Source of the DNA: Catellatospora citrea
GTDB taxonomy: Bacteria > Actinomycetota > Actinomycetes > Mycobacteriales > Micromonosporaceae
Assembly: GCF_003610235.1 (NCBI RefSeq)
Contig: NZ_RAPR01000001.1
Coordinates: forward strand, 3,534,001 to 3,598,000
DNA: 64,000 bases
Direction: 5' to 3'
The position numbers and the translations under genes are program-made. Under the pieces are notes generated by a model. It was not told the origin of the DNA, ran no database searches, and saw only the letters and a program-made list of their open reading frames with translations. This document shows, piece by piece, positions 24,925 to 32,114 of the stretch. How positions within the stretch are numbered: position 1 is the first letter of the stretch; each line of letters opens with the position of its first letter.

Positions 24925-26268
24925 ATGACCGCCATCGCGCCTGCGCCGCCGGCACCGAAGCCCGCCGCGATCAGCAACTGGGACCCCGAGGACCCGCAGT
25001 TCTGGGCCGCCACCGGCCGCCGAGTCGCCCGGCGGAACCTGGTCTTCTCCATCTTCGCCGAGCACCTGGGCTTCTCGGTGTGGACGCTCTGGAGCGTCGT
25101 GGTGGTGGCGATGCCGGCCACCGCCTTCCCGTTCACCGTCGACCAGAAGTTCTGGCTGGTCGCATTGCCGAACCTGGTCGGGGCGCTGATGCGCATCCCG
25201 TACACCTTCGCGGTGACCCGGTTCGGCGGGCGCACCTGGACCATGATCAGCGCGCTGCTGCTGCTGATTCCGATCGCGGGCATGGTGTTCGCGGTCACCG
25301 CCAAGCCGCCGTACTGGGCGGTGCTGCTCGTCGCCGCGACCGCCGGCCTGGGCGGCGGCAACTTCGCCTCCTCCATGACGAACATCTCCTTCTTCTACCC
25401 GGAGAAGGAGAAGGGCGTCGCGCTCGGCCTGAACGCCGCCGGCGGCAACCTCGGCATCAGCGTGATGCAGCTGGTGGTGCCGATCGCGCTGTCGTTCGGG
25501 CTGGTGTACGGCGGACTGATGTGGCTGCCGCTGGTGCTGGCCGCCGCGCTCTGCGCGCGCCTGTTCATGAACAACCTGGAGGTGGCGAAGTCGCCGCTGA
25601 AGGCGCAGTTCGCCACGGTCAAGCGCGCGCACACGTGGATCATGTCCTTCCTCTACATCGGCACCTTCGGCTCGTTCCTGGGCTACTCCGCCGCGTTCCC
25701 GCTCGTGCTCAAGCTGCAGTTCCCGCAGGCGCCCACCGCCCACCTGGGCGCGGCGACGATCACCCTGGCGTTCACCGGGCCGCTGGTCGGCTCGTTGTCC
25801 CGCCCGTTCGGCGGCTGGCTGTCGGACCGGATCGGCGGGGCCCGGGTCACCGCGGCCTGCTTCGTGGTGATGGGCCTCGGCTCGTACGGCGTCATCACGG
25901 CGGTCCAGGCCAAGAGCATGGCCGGCTTCCTCGGCGCGTTCCTGCTGCTGTTCACGGCGGCCGGCGCGGGCAACGGGTCGACCTACCGCATGATCCCGGC
26001 GATCTTCGCGGCCACCTCGCCCGACCTGGCCACCGCCAAACGCGAGTCGGCGGCCACGCTGGGCATCGCCGGCGCGGTCGGCGCGCTGGGCGGGTTCTAC
26101 CTGCCCCGGGCCATCAGCGACTCGATCAACGCGACCGGCGGCATCGGCACCGCGTTCGGCTGGTTCGCGGTGATGTACGGCACCTGCCTGGCCGTCACCT
26201 GGTGGTGCTACCTGCGCCGCCGCGTCCTGGTGGCCCAGTCCCCCAGCCTCGCCCACGCGGGCGTCTGA
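24925..26268 (+). CDS. narK: Nitrate/nitrite transporter, MFS NarK/NasA family
   Basis: 447 residues from ATG 24925, giving MTAIAPAP; the frame is open further upstream, but that part has no membrane-protein character. About twelve membrane helices are visible. The family nitrate signatures are GLGGGNFASSMTNISFFYPEKEKGVALGLNAAGGNLG (helix 4-5 region) and the related GAGNGSTYRMIPAIF in the second half. Arg residues conserved in the nitrate pathway sit in helices 2 and 8. It imports nitrate, probably with protons, or exchanges nitrite. The reductases encoded 2.2 kb downstream use the nitrate. A hairpin of the CAACTCTT family ends the gene. Confidence 0.93.
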   Translation: MTAIAPAPPAPKPAAISNWDPEDPQFWAATGRRVARRNLVFSIFAEHLGFSVWTLWSVVVVAMPATAFPFTVDQKFWLVALPNLVGALMRIPYTFAVTRFGGRTWTMISALLLLIPIAGMVFAVTAKPPYWAVLLVAATAGLGGGNFASSMTNISFFYPEKEKGVALGLNAAGGNLGISVMQLVVPIALSFGLVYGGLMWLPLVLAAALCARLFMNNLEVAKSPLKAQFATVKRAHTWIMSFLYIGTFGSFLGYSAAFPLVLKLQFPQAPTAHLGAATITLAFTGPLVGSLSRPFGGWLSDRIGGARVTAACFVVMGLGSYGVITAVQAKSMAGFLGAFLLLFTAAGAGNGSTYRMIPAIFAATSPDLATAKRESAATLGIAGAVGALGGFYLPRAISDSINATGGIGTAFGWFAVMYGTCLAVTWWCYLRRRVLVAQSPSLAHAGV

Positions 26269-26295
26269 CCCCACCCCACTCCTCCTCCACCGTCG

Positions 26296-26354
26296 CAACT
26301 CTTGAGGAGTCGCGGTCTCGGGCTACCCCTGAGACCGCGACTCCTCAAGAGTTG
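26296..26354. repeat. Long hairpin, CAACTCTT family, copy 1
   Basis: A perfect 24-base-pair stem: 26296-26319 with 26331-26354, loop 11 bases, outer arm starting CAACTCTTGAGGAGT. It starts 27 bases after the narK stop, without a U-tract. Outer bases match hairpins at 36997-37057 and 54314-54374. Probable terminator for narK. Confidence 0.75.
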
Positions 26355-26423
26355 GCGCTGGTCGCGGGCAGGGTGCGGTGTCGGGTACGCCACAGCGTGG
26401 TCGCTTGCGAAATAGTTGAAGGT

Positions 26424-26439
26424 TCACCAAAGTTGGTGA
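26424..26439. promoter_or_regulatory. Palindromic operator candidate upstream of the nitroreductase gene
   Basis: TCACCAAAGTTGGTGA: seven-base perfect arms around AG, 41 bases before the nitroreductase ATG. It is preceded by TTGCGA (26405-26410), which could be the -35, so the palindrome would overlap the -10. Size and symmetry fit a MarR dimer, and a MarR gene follows the nitroreductase. Self-regulated pairs of this kind are common. Confidence 0.5.
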
Positions 26440-26480
26440 CAGGTGGCTGACAGAGCCAGACCGACTTCGGAGGAAACACA

Positions 26481-27074
26481 ATGTCGCTCGTTCTCGACAA
26501 CCACGCGCAGGACCTGCTGTTCCGTAGCGCGCGCACCGCCAACACCTTCACCGACGAGCCGGTGACCGACGAGCAGGTGCGGGCGATCTACGACCTGGTC
26601 AAGTACGCGCCGACCTCGCTCAACATGCAGCCGCTGCGGGTGGTGCTGGTGCGCTCCGAGCAGGCCCGCGAGCGCCTGGTCGAGCAGATGGCCGACGGCA
26701 ACAAGGCGAAGACCGGCAAGGCTCCGCTGGTGGCGATCCTCGCCGCCGACACCAACTTCCACGACAAGCTGCCCGACCTGTTCCCGCACGCCCCCGGCAT
26801 CCGTGACTGGTTCACCGGTGACGACGCGGCCCGTGCCAACACGGCGCAGTTCAACGCCGCGCTGCAGGTGGGCTACTTCATCCTGGGCGTGCGCGCGGCC
26901 GGGCTGGCCGCCGGCCCGATGACCGGCTTCGACGCGACCGGCATCGAGAAGGAGTTCTTCGCCGACGGCGAGCACAAGGTGCTGGCCGTGGTGAACATCG
27001 GCAAGCCGGGCGAGGGCGCCTGGTTCGACCGCAACCCCCGGCTCGACTACGACGATGTCGTAAAGACGGCCTGA
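26481..27074 (+). CDS. Nitroreductase-family protein, RutE-like (malonic semialdehyde reductase family)
   Basis: 197 residues with an FMN-dependent nitroreductase fold: RTANTFTDEPVTDEQVRAIYDLVKYAPTSLNMQPLRVV at the N-terminus (FMN-binding Arg, Asn and Gln) and NIGKPGEGAWFDRNPRLDYDDVV at the C-terminus, closely matching RutE/HadB-like proteins. RutE reduces malonic semialdehyde in pyrimidine catabolism, but no other rut gene is near. A general quinone or nitro-compound reductase controlled by the downstream MarR is therefore equally likely. Strong ribosome binding site GGAGG before the ATG. A terminator follows the gene. Confidence 0.88.
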   Translation: MSLVLDNHAQDLLFRSARTANTFTDEPVTDEQVRAIYDLVKYAPTSLNMQPLRVVLVRSEQARERLVEQMADGNKAKTGKAPLVAILAADTNFHDKLPDLFPHAPGIRDWFTGDDAARANTAQFNAALQVGYFILGVRAAGLAAGPMTGFDATGIEKEFFADGEHKVLAVVNIGKPGEGAWFDRNPRLDYDDVVKTA

Positions 27075-27084
27075 TAGAGACGAT

Positions 27085-27114
27085 GAGGGGTGGGGACCTC
27101 TGTCCCCACCCCTC
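27085..27114 (+). terminator. Hairpin after the nitroreductase gene
   Basis: A perfect 12-base-pair stem, GAGGGGTGGGGA (27085-27096) with TCCCCACCCCTC (27103-27114), loop CCTCTG, ending 13 bases before the MarR start. It may partly terminate the nitroreductase transcript, giving MarR lower expression. Confidence 0.7.
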
Positions 27115-27127
27115 TAGGGTGTGATTC

Positions 27128-27628
27128 ATGGCGACCACCGCAACCCAGACGACGGCCGTCCCCTGGCTGACCGAGCCGGAGCAGGCGGCATGGCGCAGTT
27201 TCATCACCACCGCGAAGCTGGTGATGGCAGAGCTCGAGCGTGGGATGACGCAGCACGACCTCTCGGGCACCGACTACGGCGTGCTGGTCAGCCTGTCCGA
27301 GGCACCCGACCGGCGCCTGCGCATGTCGGAGCTGGCGCAGGCGATGCTGCTGGAGAAGAGCCGGCTGTCACACCAGATCACCCGGATGGAGCGGGCCGGG
27401 CTGGTGCGCCGGCAGAGCTGCCCGTCCGACCGGCGGGGACAGTTCGCCGTGCTCACCGACGAGGGGTGGGAGACGATCCAGCGGGTCGCGCCGCATCACG
27501 TCGAGCTGGTCCGTGCGATCTTCATCGACCGGCTGACCCCGGCGCAGCTGGCGCAGTTGACGGAGATCTTCACCCCGCTGCACACCTCGATGCGGGAGCA
27601 GTGCCCCAGGGACGAGGCTGACTGTTAA
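27128..27628 (+). CDS. MarR-family transcriptional regulator
   Basis: 166 residues with the MarR winged helix: LSGTDYGVLVSLSEAPDRRLRMSELAQAMLLEKSRLSHQITRMERAGLVRRQSCPSDRRGQFAVLTDEG (about residues 44-112). The recognition helix is KSRLSHQITRM, and the wing carries the conserved DRRG. It binds DNA as a dimer, probably at the 26424-26439 palindrome. AGGG eight bases upstream of the ATG is the ribosome binding site. Its TAA overlaps the stop of the convergent toxin gene. The ligand is unknown; no redox cysteine is conspicuous. Confidence 0.92.
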   Translation: MATTATQTTAVPWLTEPEQAAWRSFITTAKLVMAELERGMTQHDLSGTDYGVLVSLSEAPDRRLRMSELAQAMLLEKSRLSHQITRMERAGLVRRQSCPSDRRGQFAVLTDEGWETIQRVAPHHVELVRAIFIDRLTPAQLAQLTEIFTPLHTSMREQCPRDEADC

Positions 27629-27918
27629 AGATCCTGGATGATGCGCAAGGCCCGGCCGACCCTGCGCATCGTGTCGGTGTCGACGACGTCCACCATGTCG
27701 GTGAACCACTTCTTCATGGGTGACGACACCCGGTCGGGCATGATGATCAGCTCGCCCATCGGCACCGCCAGCGGCGAGTCGCGGAGCTCGTCCTCCTCGA
27801 CGACCTCCGCGACGATGACGATCGGCACATCGGTGCTGTTGTACACGTCCGAGCTGATGACCAGGCCGAGCCTTTCCCGGGCTCCGTCGATACGCCAGAT
27901 CTCGCCTCTACGCAGCAC
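27625..27918 (-). CDS. MazF/PemK-family toxin (putative endoribonuclease)
   Basis: 97 residues from GTG 27918: VLRRGEIWRID..RLGLVISSDVYNSTDVPIVIVAEVVEE, the PemK/MazF SH3-like barrel with the N-terminal RRGEIW motif. It starts 11 bases inside the antitoxin gene, the usual antitoxin-toxin overlap. MazF toxins cut mRNA or tRNA at short motifs. The stop codons of this gene and the convergent MarR gene share bases 27626-27627. Cleavage specificity is unknown. Confidence 0.85.
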   Translation of the reverse strand: MLRRGEIWRIDGARERLGLVISSDVYNSTDVPIVIVAEVVEEDELRDSPLAVPMGELIIMPDRVSSPMKKWFTDMVDVVDTDTMRRVGRALRIIQDL

Positions 27919-28168
27919 GCCGCCCCCGTCCTGACAGTTCCAGGCGTACCAATTCGACTTCGCGCTCATCGTCCAGCGCGTTCTTCTCCAGCCGGTCGGT
28001 GCCCGCTCGGCGCACCACGTCGGCGTGCGCGGTGAACAACTCCCGCAGGGCCTTCTCCCGCGCGGCTTGGTCCATCCAAGCCGACAGCGACAGCCCGTCG
28101 CGCTCGGCGTACCGGCGCGCTTCCTCAATCGTCTCGTCCGTGAAGGACAGCGTTACTTTGGCAGTCAT
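27908..28168 (-). CDS. Ribbon-helix-helix antitoxin of the MazF pair
   Basis: 86 residues from ATG 28168. AKVTLSFTDETIEEARRYAERDGLSLSAWMDQA (residues 3-35) is a ribbon-helix-helix DNA-binding domain. The rest is a charged helical tail (LEKNALDDEREVELVRLELSG) that would bind the toxin. The 3' end overlaps the toxin by 11 bases. It presumably represses its own promoter, which must lie in 28169-28300. Confidence 0.83.
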   Translation of the reverse strand: MTAKVTLSFTDETIEEARRYAERDGLSLSAWMDQAAREKALRELFTAHADVVRRAGTDRLEKNALDDEREVELVRLELSGRGRRAA

Positions 28169-28485
28169 GCCGATTAGATTACGCCCGGTGTGACCACGAG
28201 TCATCCTGTTCTTCATGCCAGATCCGTGAGTGAAAATGGCCCATTCTGAGCACTTTTACGCACTGTGACGTCATCGTAACCGTAAGCGCCCGGATGGGAT
28301 AATCAACCATTCGGACGATCATCACCGTCACTGGACGGCCGACCCCGTAAAACGCCTTCTCCAGCGGGCCCTTCGGCGTCGCCACCGTCACCAACAGCGC
28401 TTACGCGGGCGACGTGCGCCGCTCTTAGCAGGTTGGAAACACGGGGGACGTCGCAGCGAAACTCCCGGACCGCAGGATTTCGCAC
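28169..28485. promoter_or_regulatory. Divergent region between the antitoxin gene and nasC
   Basis: A 317-base gap with no supported gene and a lower GC content than its surroundings in 28200-28310. It holds the putative GlnR box and nasC promoter at 28265-28303 and, on the other strand, the toxin-antitoxin promoter. The predicted nasC leader of about 175 bases shows no riboswitch that I recognise. Confidence 0.5.
28265..28303 (+). promoter_or_regulatory. Putative GlnR box and nasC promoter
   Basis: GTGAC-n6-GTAAC (28265-28280) matches the actinobacterial GlnR half-box pair gTnAC-n6-GaAAC with one mismatch. It overlaps a -35 position (28275-28280) that stands 17 bases before a near-consensus -10, GATAAT (28298-28303). 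An activator site at the -35 is the usual layout for GlnR-activated nitrate genes in actinobacteria. Prediction from sequence only. Confidence 0.5.
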
Positions 28486-30627
28486 ATGACGCCTTCGGCC
28501 CCACCCGCCACTCGAGTCACGGCATTGCCGTTGCTCGAATCCGCGCGTGAGGTCGCCACCCACTGCCCGTACTGCGCGCTGCAGTGCGGGATGACGCTGC
28601 GCGAGACCCCGCAGGGGCGCGTCGAGGTCGCCGCCCGCGACTTCCCCACCAACCGGGGCGGGCTCTGCCAGAAGGGCTGGACCTCGGCCGAGCTGCTGGA
28701 CCACCCGGAGCGGCTGACCACCCCGCTGCTCAAGGGGCAGCCGGCGACCTGGGACGAGGCTTACGACTTCATCGTCGACGGCGTTCGCCGGGTGCAGGAC
28801 GCGCACGGGCGCGACGCGGTCGCCGTGTTCGGCGGCGGCGGGCTCACCAACGAGAAGGCGTACACGCTGGGCAAGTTCGCCCGGGTCGCGCTGCGCACCG
28901 CCAACATCGACTACAACGGCCGCTTCTGCATGAGCTCGGCGGCGGCCGCCGGCAACCGGTCCTTCGGCATCGACCGCGGGCTGCCGTTCCCGATGGCCGA
29001 CATCGCCGAGGCCGACACCCTGCTGCTGATCGGCGCGAACGTCGCCGAGACCATGCCGCCCTTCGCGCGCTACCTCACCGAGCAGCGCCAGCGCGGCGGC
29101 ACCCAGATCGTGGTGGATCCGCGGGCCACGCCGACCGCGCGCGCGGCCACCCTGCACCTGCAGCCCACCCCGGGCACCGATTTGGCACTGGCGCTGGGCC
29201 TGCTGCACATCGTGGTCGCCGAGGGCCTGACCGACCCGGCCTACCTGGCCGAGCGCACCACCGGCTGGGACGCGGTCCGCAAGACCGCCGCCGGCTACTG
29301 GCCGGCCCGGGTGGAGTTGCTCACCGGAGTGCCCGTCGCCGACCTGGAGGCCACCGCGCGGGCGCTGGCCGCCGCCGACCGGGCGATCATCCTGACCGCG
29401 CGCGGGGCCGAACAGCACGCCAAGGGCGTCGACACGGTCACCGCCTTCATCAACCTGGCGCTGGCCCTCGGCCTGCCGGGGCGGCCCGGCTCCGGCTACG
29501 GCTGCCTCACCGGGCAGGGCAACGGCCAGGGCGGACGCGAGCACGGGCAAAAGGCCGACCAGCTGCCCGGCTACCGGAAGATCGACGACCCGGCCGCGCG
29601 GGCGCACGTCGCCGCCGTGTGGGGCGTCGACCCGGACAGCATTCCCGGCCCCGGCCTGTCCGCGTACGAGCTGCTCGACGCGCTCGGGCAGCTCGGCGGG
29701 CCGAAGGCGATGCTGGTGTTCGGCTCCAACCCGGTGGTCTCCGCGCCCCGCGCGGCGCGGATCACCGAGCGGCTGAAGTCGCTGGACCTGCTGGTCGTCT
29801 GCGATTTCTTCCTCAGCGAGACGGCCGCGATCGCCGATGTGGTGCTCCCCGTGGCACAGTGGGCTGAGGAAGACGGGACCATGACCAATCTGGAGGGCCG
29901 GGTGCTGCGGCGCCGGGCTCTTCGCAAGCCACCGCCAGGGATAGGGACGGATCTGGCGGTGATGGCCGAGCTGGCCTCCCGGCTCGGCCGAACCGGGGAC
30001 GGTCGCTCCGTCACCGGTGGCGAGCGGTCCGGCGGGTTCTCCGCCGAGCCGTACGCCGTCTTCGAGGAGCTGCGGCGGGCCACCGCCGGCGGGGTGGCCG
30101 ATTACGCAGGCGTCACGTGGGAGCGGGTGGACGCCGAGAACGGCGTTTTCTGGCCCTGCCCCGCGGCGGACCGGGCAGGCACGCCGCGGCTCTTCGAAGA
30201 AAGCTTCCCGACCCCGGACGGTCGCGCCCGCATGATCGCGGTGGAGCACCGGCCGGTGGCCGAGGAGATCGACGCCGAGTACCCGCTCTACCTCACCACG
30301 GGGCGGGTCCTGGCGCAGTACCAGTCCGGCGCGCAGACCCGCCGCATCGCGGCGCTGCCCGGCGGCCCGTTCGTCGAGCTGCACCCGGATCTGGCCGAGC
30401 GGCTCGGCATCGACGACGGCGACCCGGTGCGGGTGCTCAGCCGCCGCGGCGAGATGACCGCGCCGGCCCGCGTCGTCACCACGATCCGACCCGACACCCT
30501 CTTCGCGCCCTTCCACTACTCCGGCACGGGCCGGGCCAACTCGCTCACCGGCGACGCGTTGGACCCGATCTCGCGGATGCCGGAGTTCAAGGTCTGTGCC
30601 GTACGAATCGAGCCGGTGACACCATGA
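28486..30627 (+). CDS. nasC: Assimilatory nitrate reductase, molybdopterin catalytic subunit
   Basis: 713 residues. The [4Fe-4S] motif is C27-x2-C30-x3-C34-x26-C61; the molybdenum-ligand cysteine is C148 in NGRFCMSSAAAAG; QGNGQGGREHGQKADQLPGYR and the C-terminal molybdopterin dinucleotide domain are also present. It reduces nitrate to nitrite in the cytoplasm. Unlike NasA/NarB forms with a C-terminal [2Fe-2S] domain, the BFD domain is absent here and is supplied by the next gene. Its TGA overlaps that gene's ATG (30624-30627). Confidence 0.95.
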   Translation: MTPSAPPATRVTALPLLESAREVATHCPYCALQCGMTLRETPQGRVEVAARDFPTNRGGLCQKGWTSAELLDHPERLTTPLLKGQPATWDEAYDFIVDGVRRVQDAHGRDAVAVFGGGGLTNEKAYTLGKFARVALRTANIDYNGRFCMSSAAAAGNRSFGIDRGLPFPMADIAEADTLLLIGANVAETMPPFARYLTEQRQRGGTQIVVDPRATPTARAATLHLQPTPGTDLALALGLLHIVVAEGLTDPAYLAERTTGWDAVRKTAAGYWPARVELLTGVPVADLEATARALAAADRAIILTARGAEQHAKGVDTVTAFINLALALGLPGRPGSGYGCLTGQGNGQGGREHGQKADQLPGYRKIDDPAARAHVAAVWGVDPDSIPGPGLSAYELLDALGQLGGPKAMLVFGSNPVVSAPRAARITERLKSLDLLVVCDFFLSETAAIADVVLPVAQWAEEDGTMTNLEGRVLRRRALRKPPPGIGTDLAVMAELASRLGRTGDGRSVTGGERSGGFSAEPYAVFEELRRATAGGVADYAGVTWERVDAENGVFWPCPAADRAGTPRLFEESFPTPDGRARMIAVEHRPVAEEIDAEYPLYLTTGRVLAQYQSGAQTRRIAALPGGPFVELHPDLAERLGIDDGDPVRVLSRRGEMTAPARVVTTIRPDTLFAPFHYSGTGRANSLTGDALDPISRMPEFKVCAVRIEPVTP

Positions 30628-32114
30628 ACGCTGGCAACACCGCGCGGCATGGCTCGGCCCTGCCGCCTGCCGACCGACCCCGCACCTCCCCCCACCACGT
30701 GATCGTCGTCGGGTACGGCATGGCCGGCGCCCGGCTGGCGACGGAGCTGTCCGCGTCCTCCGGCGTCGAGGTCACCGTGCTCGGCGCCGAGCCGCACCGG
30801 GCGTACAACCGCATCCTGCTGTCCAGCGTCCTGGCCGGCAAGCACGGCGAAACCGACATCACGCTGACCGAGGCCGCCGGACACGGGGTGAAGACCCGCA
30901 CCGGGGTCACCGTCACCGGCATCGACCGGACCGCCCGCACCGTCACCCTCGACGACGGCGAGGTGCTGACCTACGACCACCTGGTGCTGGCCACCGGCTC
31001 GCAGGCGATCGTGCCGCCGATCCCGGGGCTGGCGCAGCCGCACCCGCGCGTGGCCACCTTCCGCACGCTGGAGGACTGCCGGCGCATCCTCGACGCCGCG
31101 CAGGGCGCGCGCACCGCGCTCGTGCTCGGCGGCGGGCTGCTCGGCCTGGAGGCCGCCCGCGGGCTGGCCGGACGCGGGCTGGCCGTCGAGGTCGTGCACG
31201 GCGTCGGCCACCTGATGGAGCGGCAGCTCGACCAGGGCGCCAGCGCGGTGCTGGTGCGCACCCTCGCCGAGCTGGGCGTGGCCGTGCACCTGGCCTCGTC
31301 GGCGACCGGGGTGAGCGCCGACGACGACGGTGTGACGCTGCGGCTCGACGACCGCAATCTGCGCGCCGACCTGCTGGTGCTGGCCTGCGGGGTGCGCGCC
31401 GAGACCGGTCTGGCCCGCGCGGCGGGGCTGCGGGTGGAGCGCGGGATCGTCATCGACGAGCGGCTTACCACCTCCGACCGGCGGGTGTCGGCCATCGGCG
31501 ACTGCGCGCAGTTCGGCGAGGTCGTCGGCGGGCTGGTCGCCCCGGCCTGGGAGCAGGCCAGGGTGCTGGCCGCCCGGCTCACCGGGGCCGACGCCGACGC
31601 CGTGTACGTGCCGAGTTCGCCGGTCACCCGGCTCAAGGCCTCCGGCATCGACCTGGCCGCGATGGGCAGCCTGCAACCCGACCCCAGCTGCGAGGACGTC
31701 AGCTTCGCCGACCCGGCCCGGGGCACGTACGCCCGCCTGGTCATCCGCGACGACCGGCTGACCGGCGCGGTGATGCTGGGCGACAACCCCAGCGTCGGCC
31801 AGGTCATCCAGCTCTTCGACCGCAGGGGCCTGGTGCCGCGCGACCGGCGCGCGCTGCTGCTCGGGCGGTCCCTGGGCGGCGTGGAGGCGCCGGTCGCCAC
31901 GACCACGCCCGCGCTCATGCCCGACAACGCCACCGTGTGCCAGTGCAACACGGTCACCAAGGGCGCGCTGGTGCGCTGCTGGCGCTCCGGCGCCCGCTCG
32001 CTCGACGACGTCGTCGCCCGTACGCGCGCCACCACCGGCTGCGGCAGCTGCAAGGACGCGGTTGACGGCATCGTCGGGTGGCTGTCGACCTCGGACAGTG
32101 TGGGGGTGTCCTGA
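30624..32114 (+). CDS. nasB: FAD/NAD(P)H-dependent electron-transfer subunit with BFD-like [2Fe-2S] domain
   Basis: 496 residues from ATG 30624. An FAD motif VIVVGYGMAGARLATEL is followed by an NAD(P)H domain (LVLGGGLLGLEAARGLAG) and a C-terminal BFD-like [2Fe-2S] domain, VCQCNTVTKGAL...TTGCGSCK. This resembles the N-terminal third of NirB and the NasB reductase subunit that feeds electrons from NADH to nitrate reductase. It is sandwiched between nasC and nirB with overlaps on both sides (ATGA, TGATG). The symbol is by analogy; it could equally serve nitrite reduction. Confidence 0.85.
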   Translation: MNAGNTARHGSALPPADRPRTSPHHVIVVGYGMAGARLATELSASSGVEVTVLGAEPHRAYNRILLSSVLAGKHGETDITLTEAAGHGVKTRTGVTVTGIDRTARTVTLDDGEVLTYDHLVLATGSQAIVPPIPGLAQPHPRVATFRTLEDCRRILDAAQGARTALVLGGGLLGLEAARGLAGRGLAVEVVHGVGHLMERQLDQGASAVLVRTLAELGVAVHLASSATGVSADDDGVTLRLDDRNLRADLLVLACGVRAETGLARAAGLRVERGIVIDERLTTSDRRVSAIGDCAQFGEVVGGLVAPAWEQARVLAARLTGADADAVYVPSSPVTRLKASGIDLAAMGSLQPDPSCEDVSFADPARGTYARLVIRDDRLTGAVMLGDNPSVGQVIQLFDRRGLVPRDRRALLLGRSLGGVEAPVATTTPALMPDNATVCQCNTVTKGALVRCWRSGARSLDDVVARTRATTGCGSCKDAVDGIVGWLSTSDSVGVS

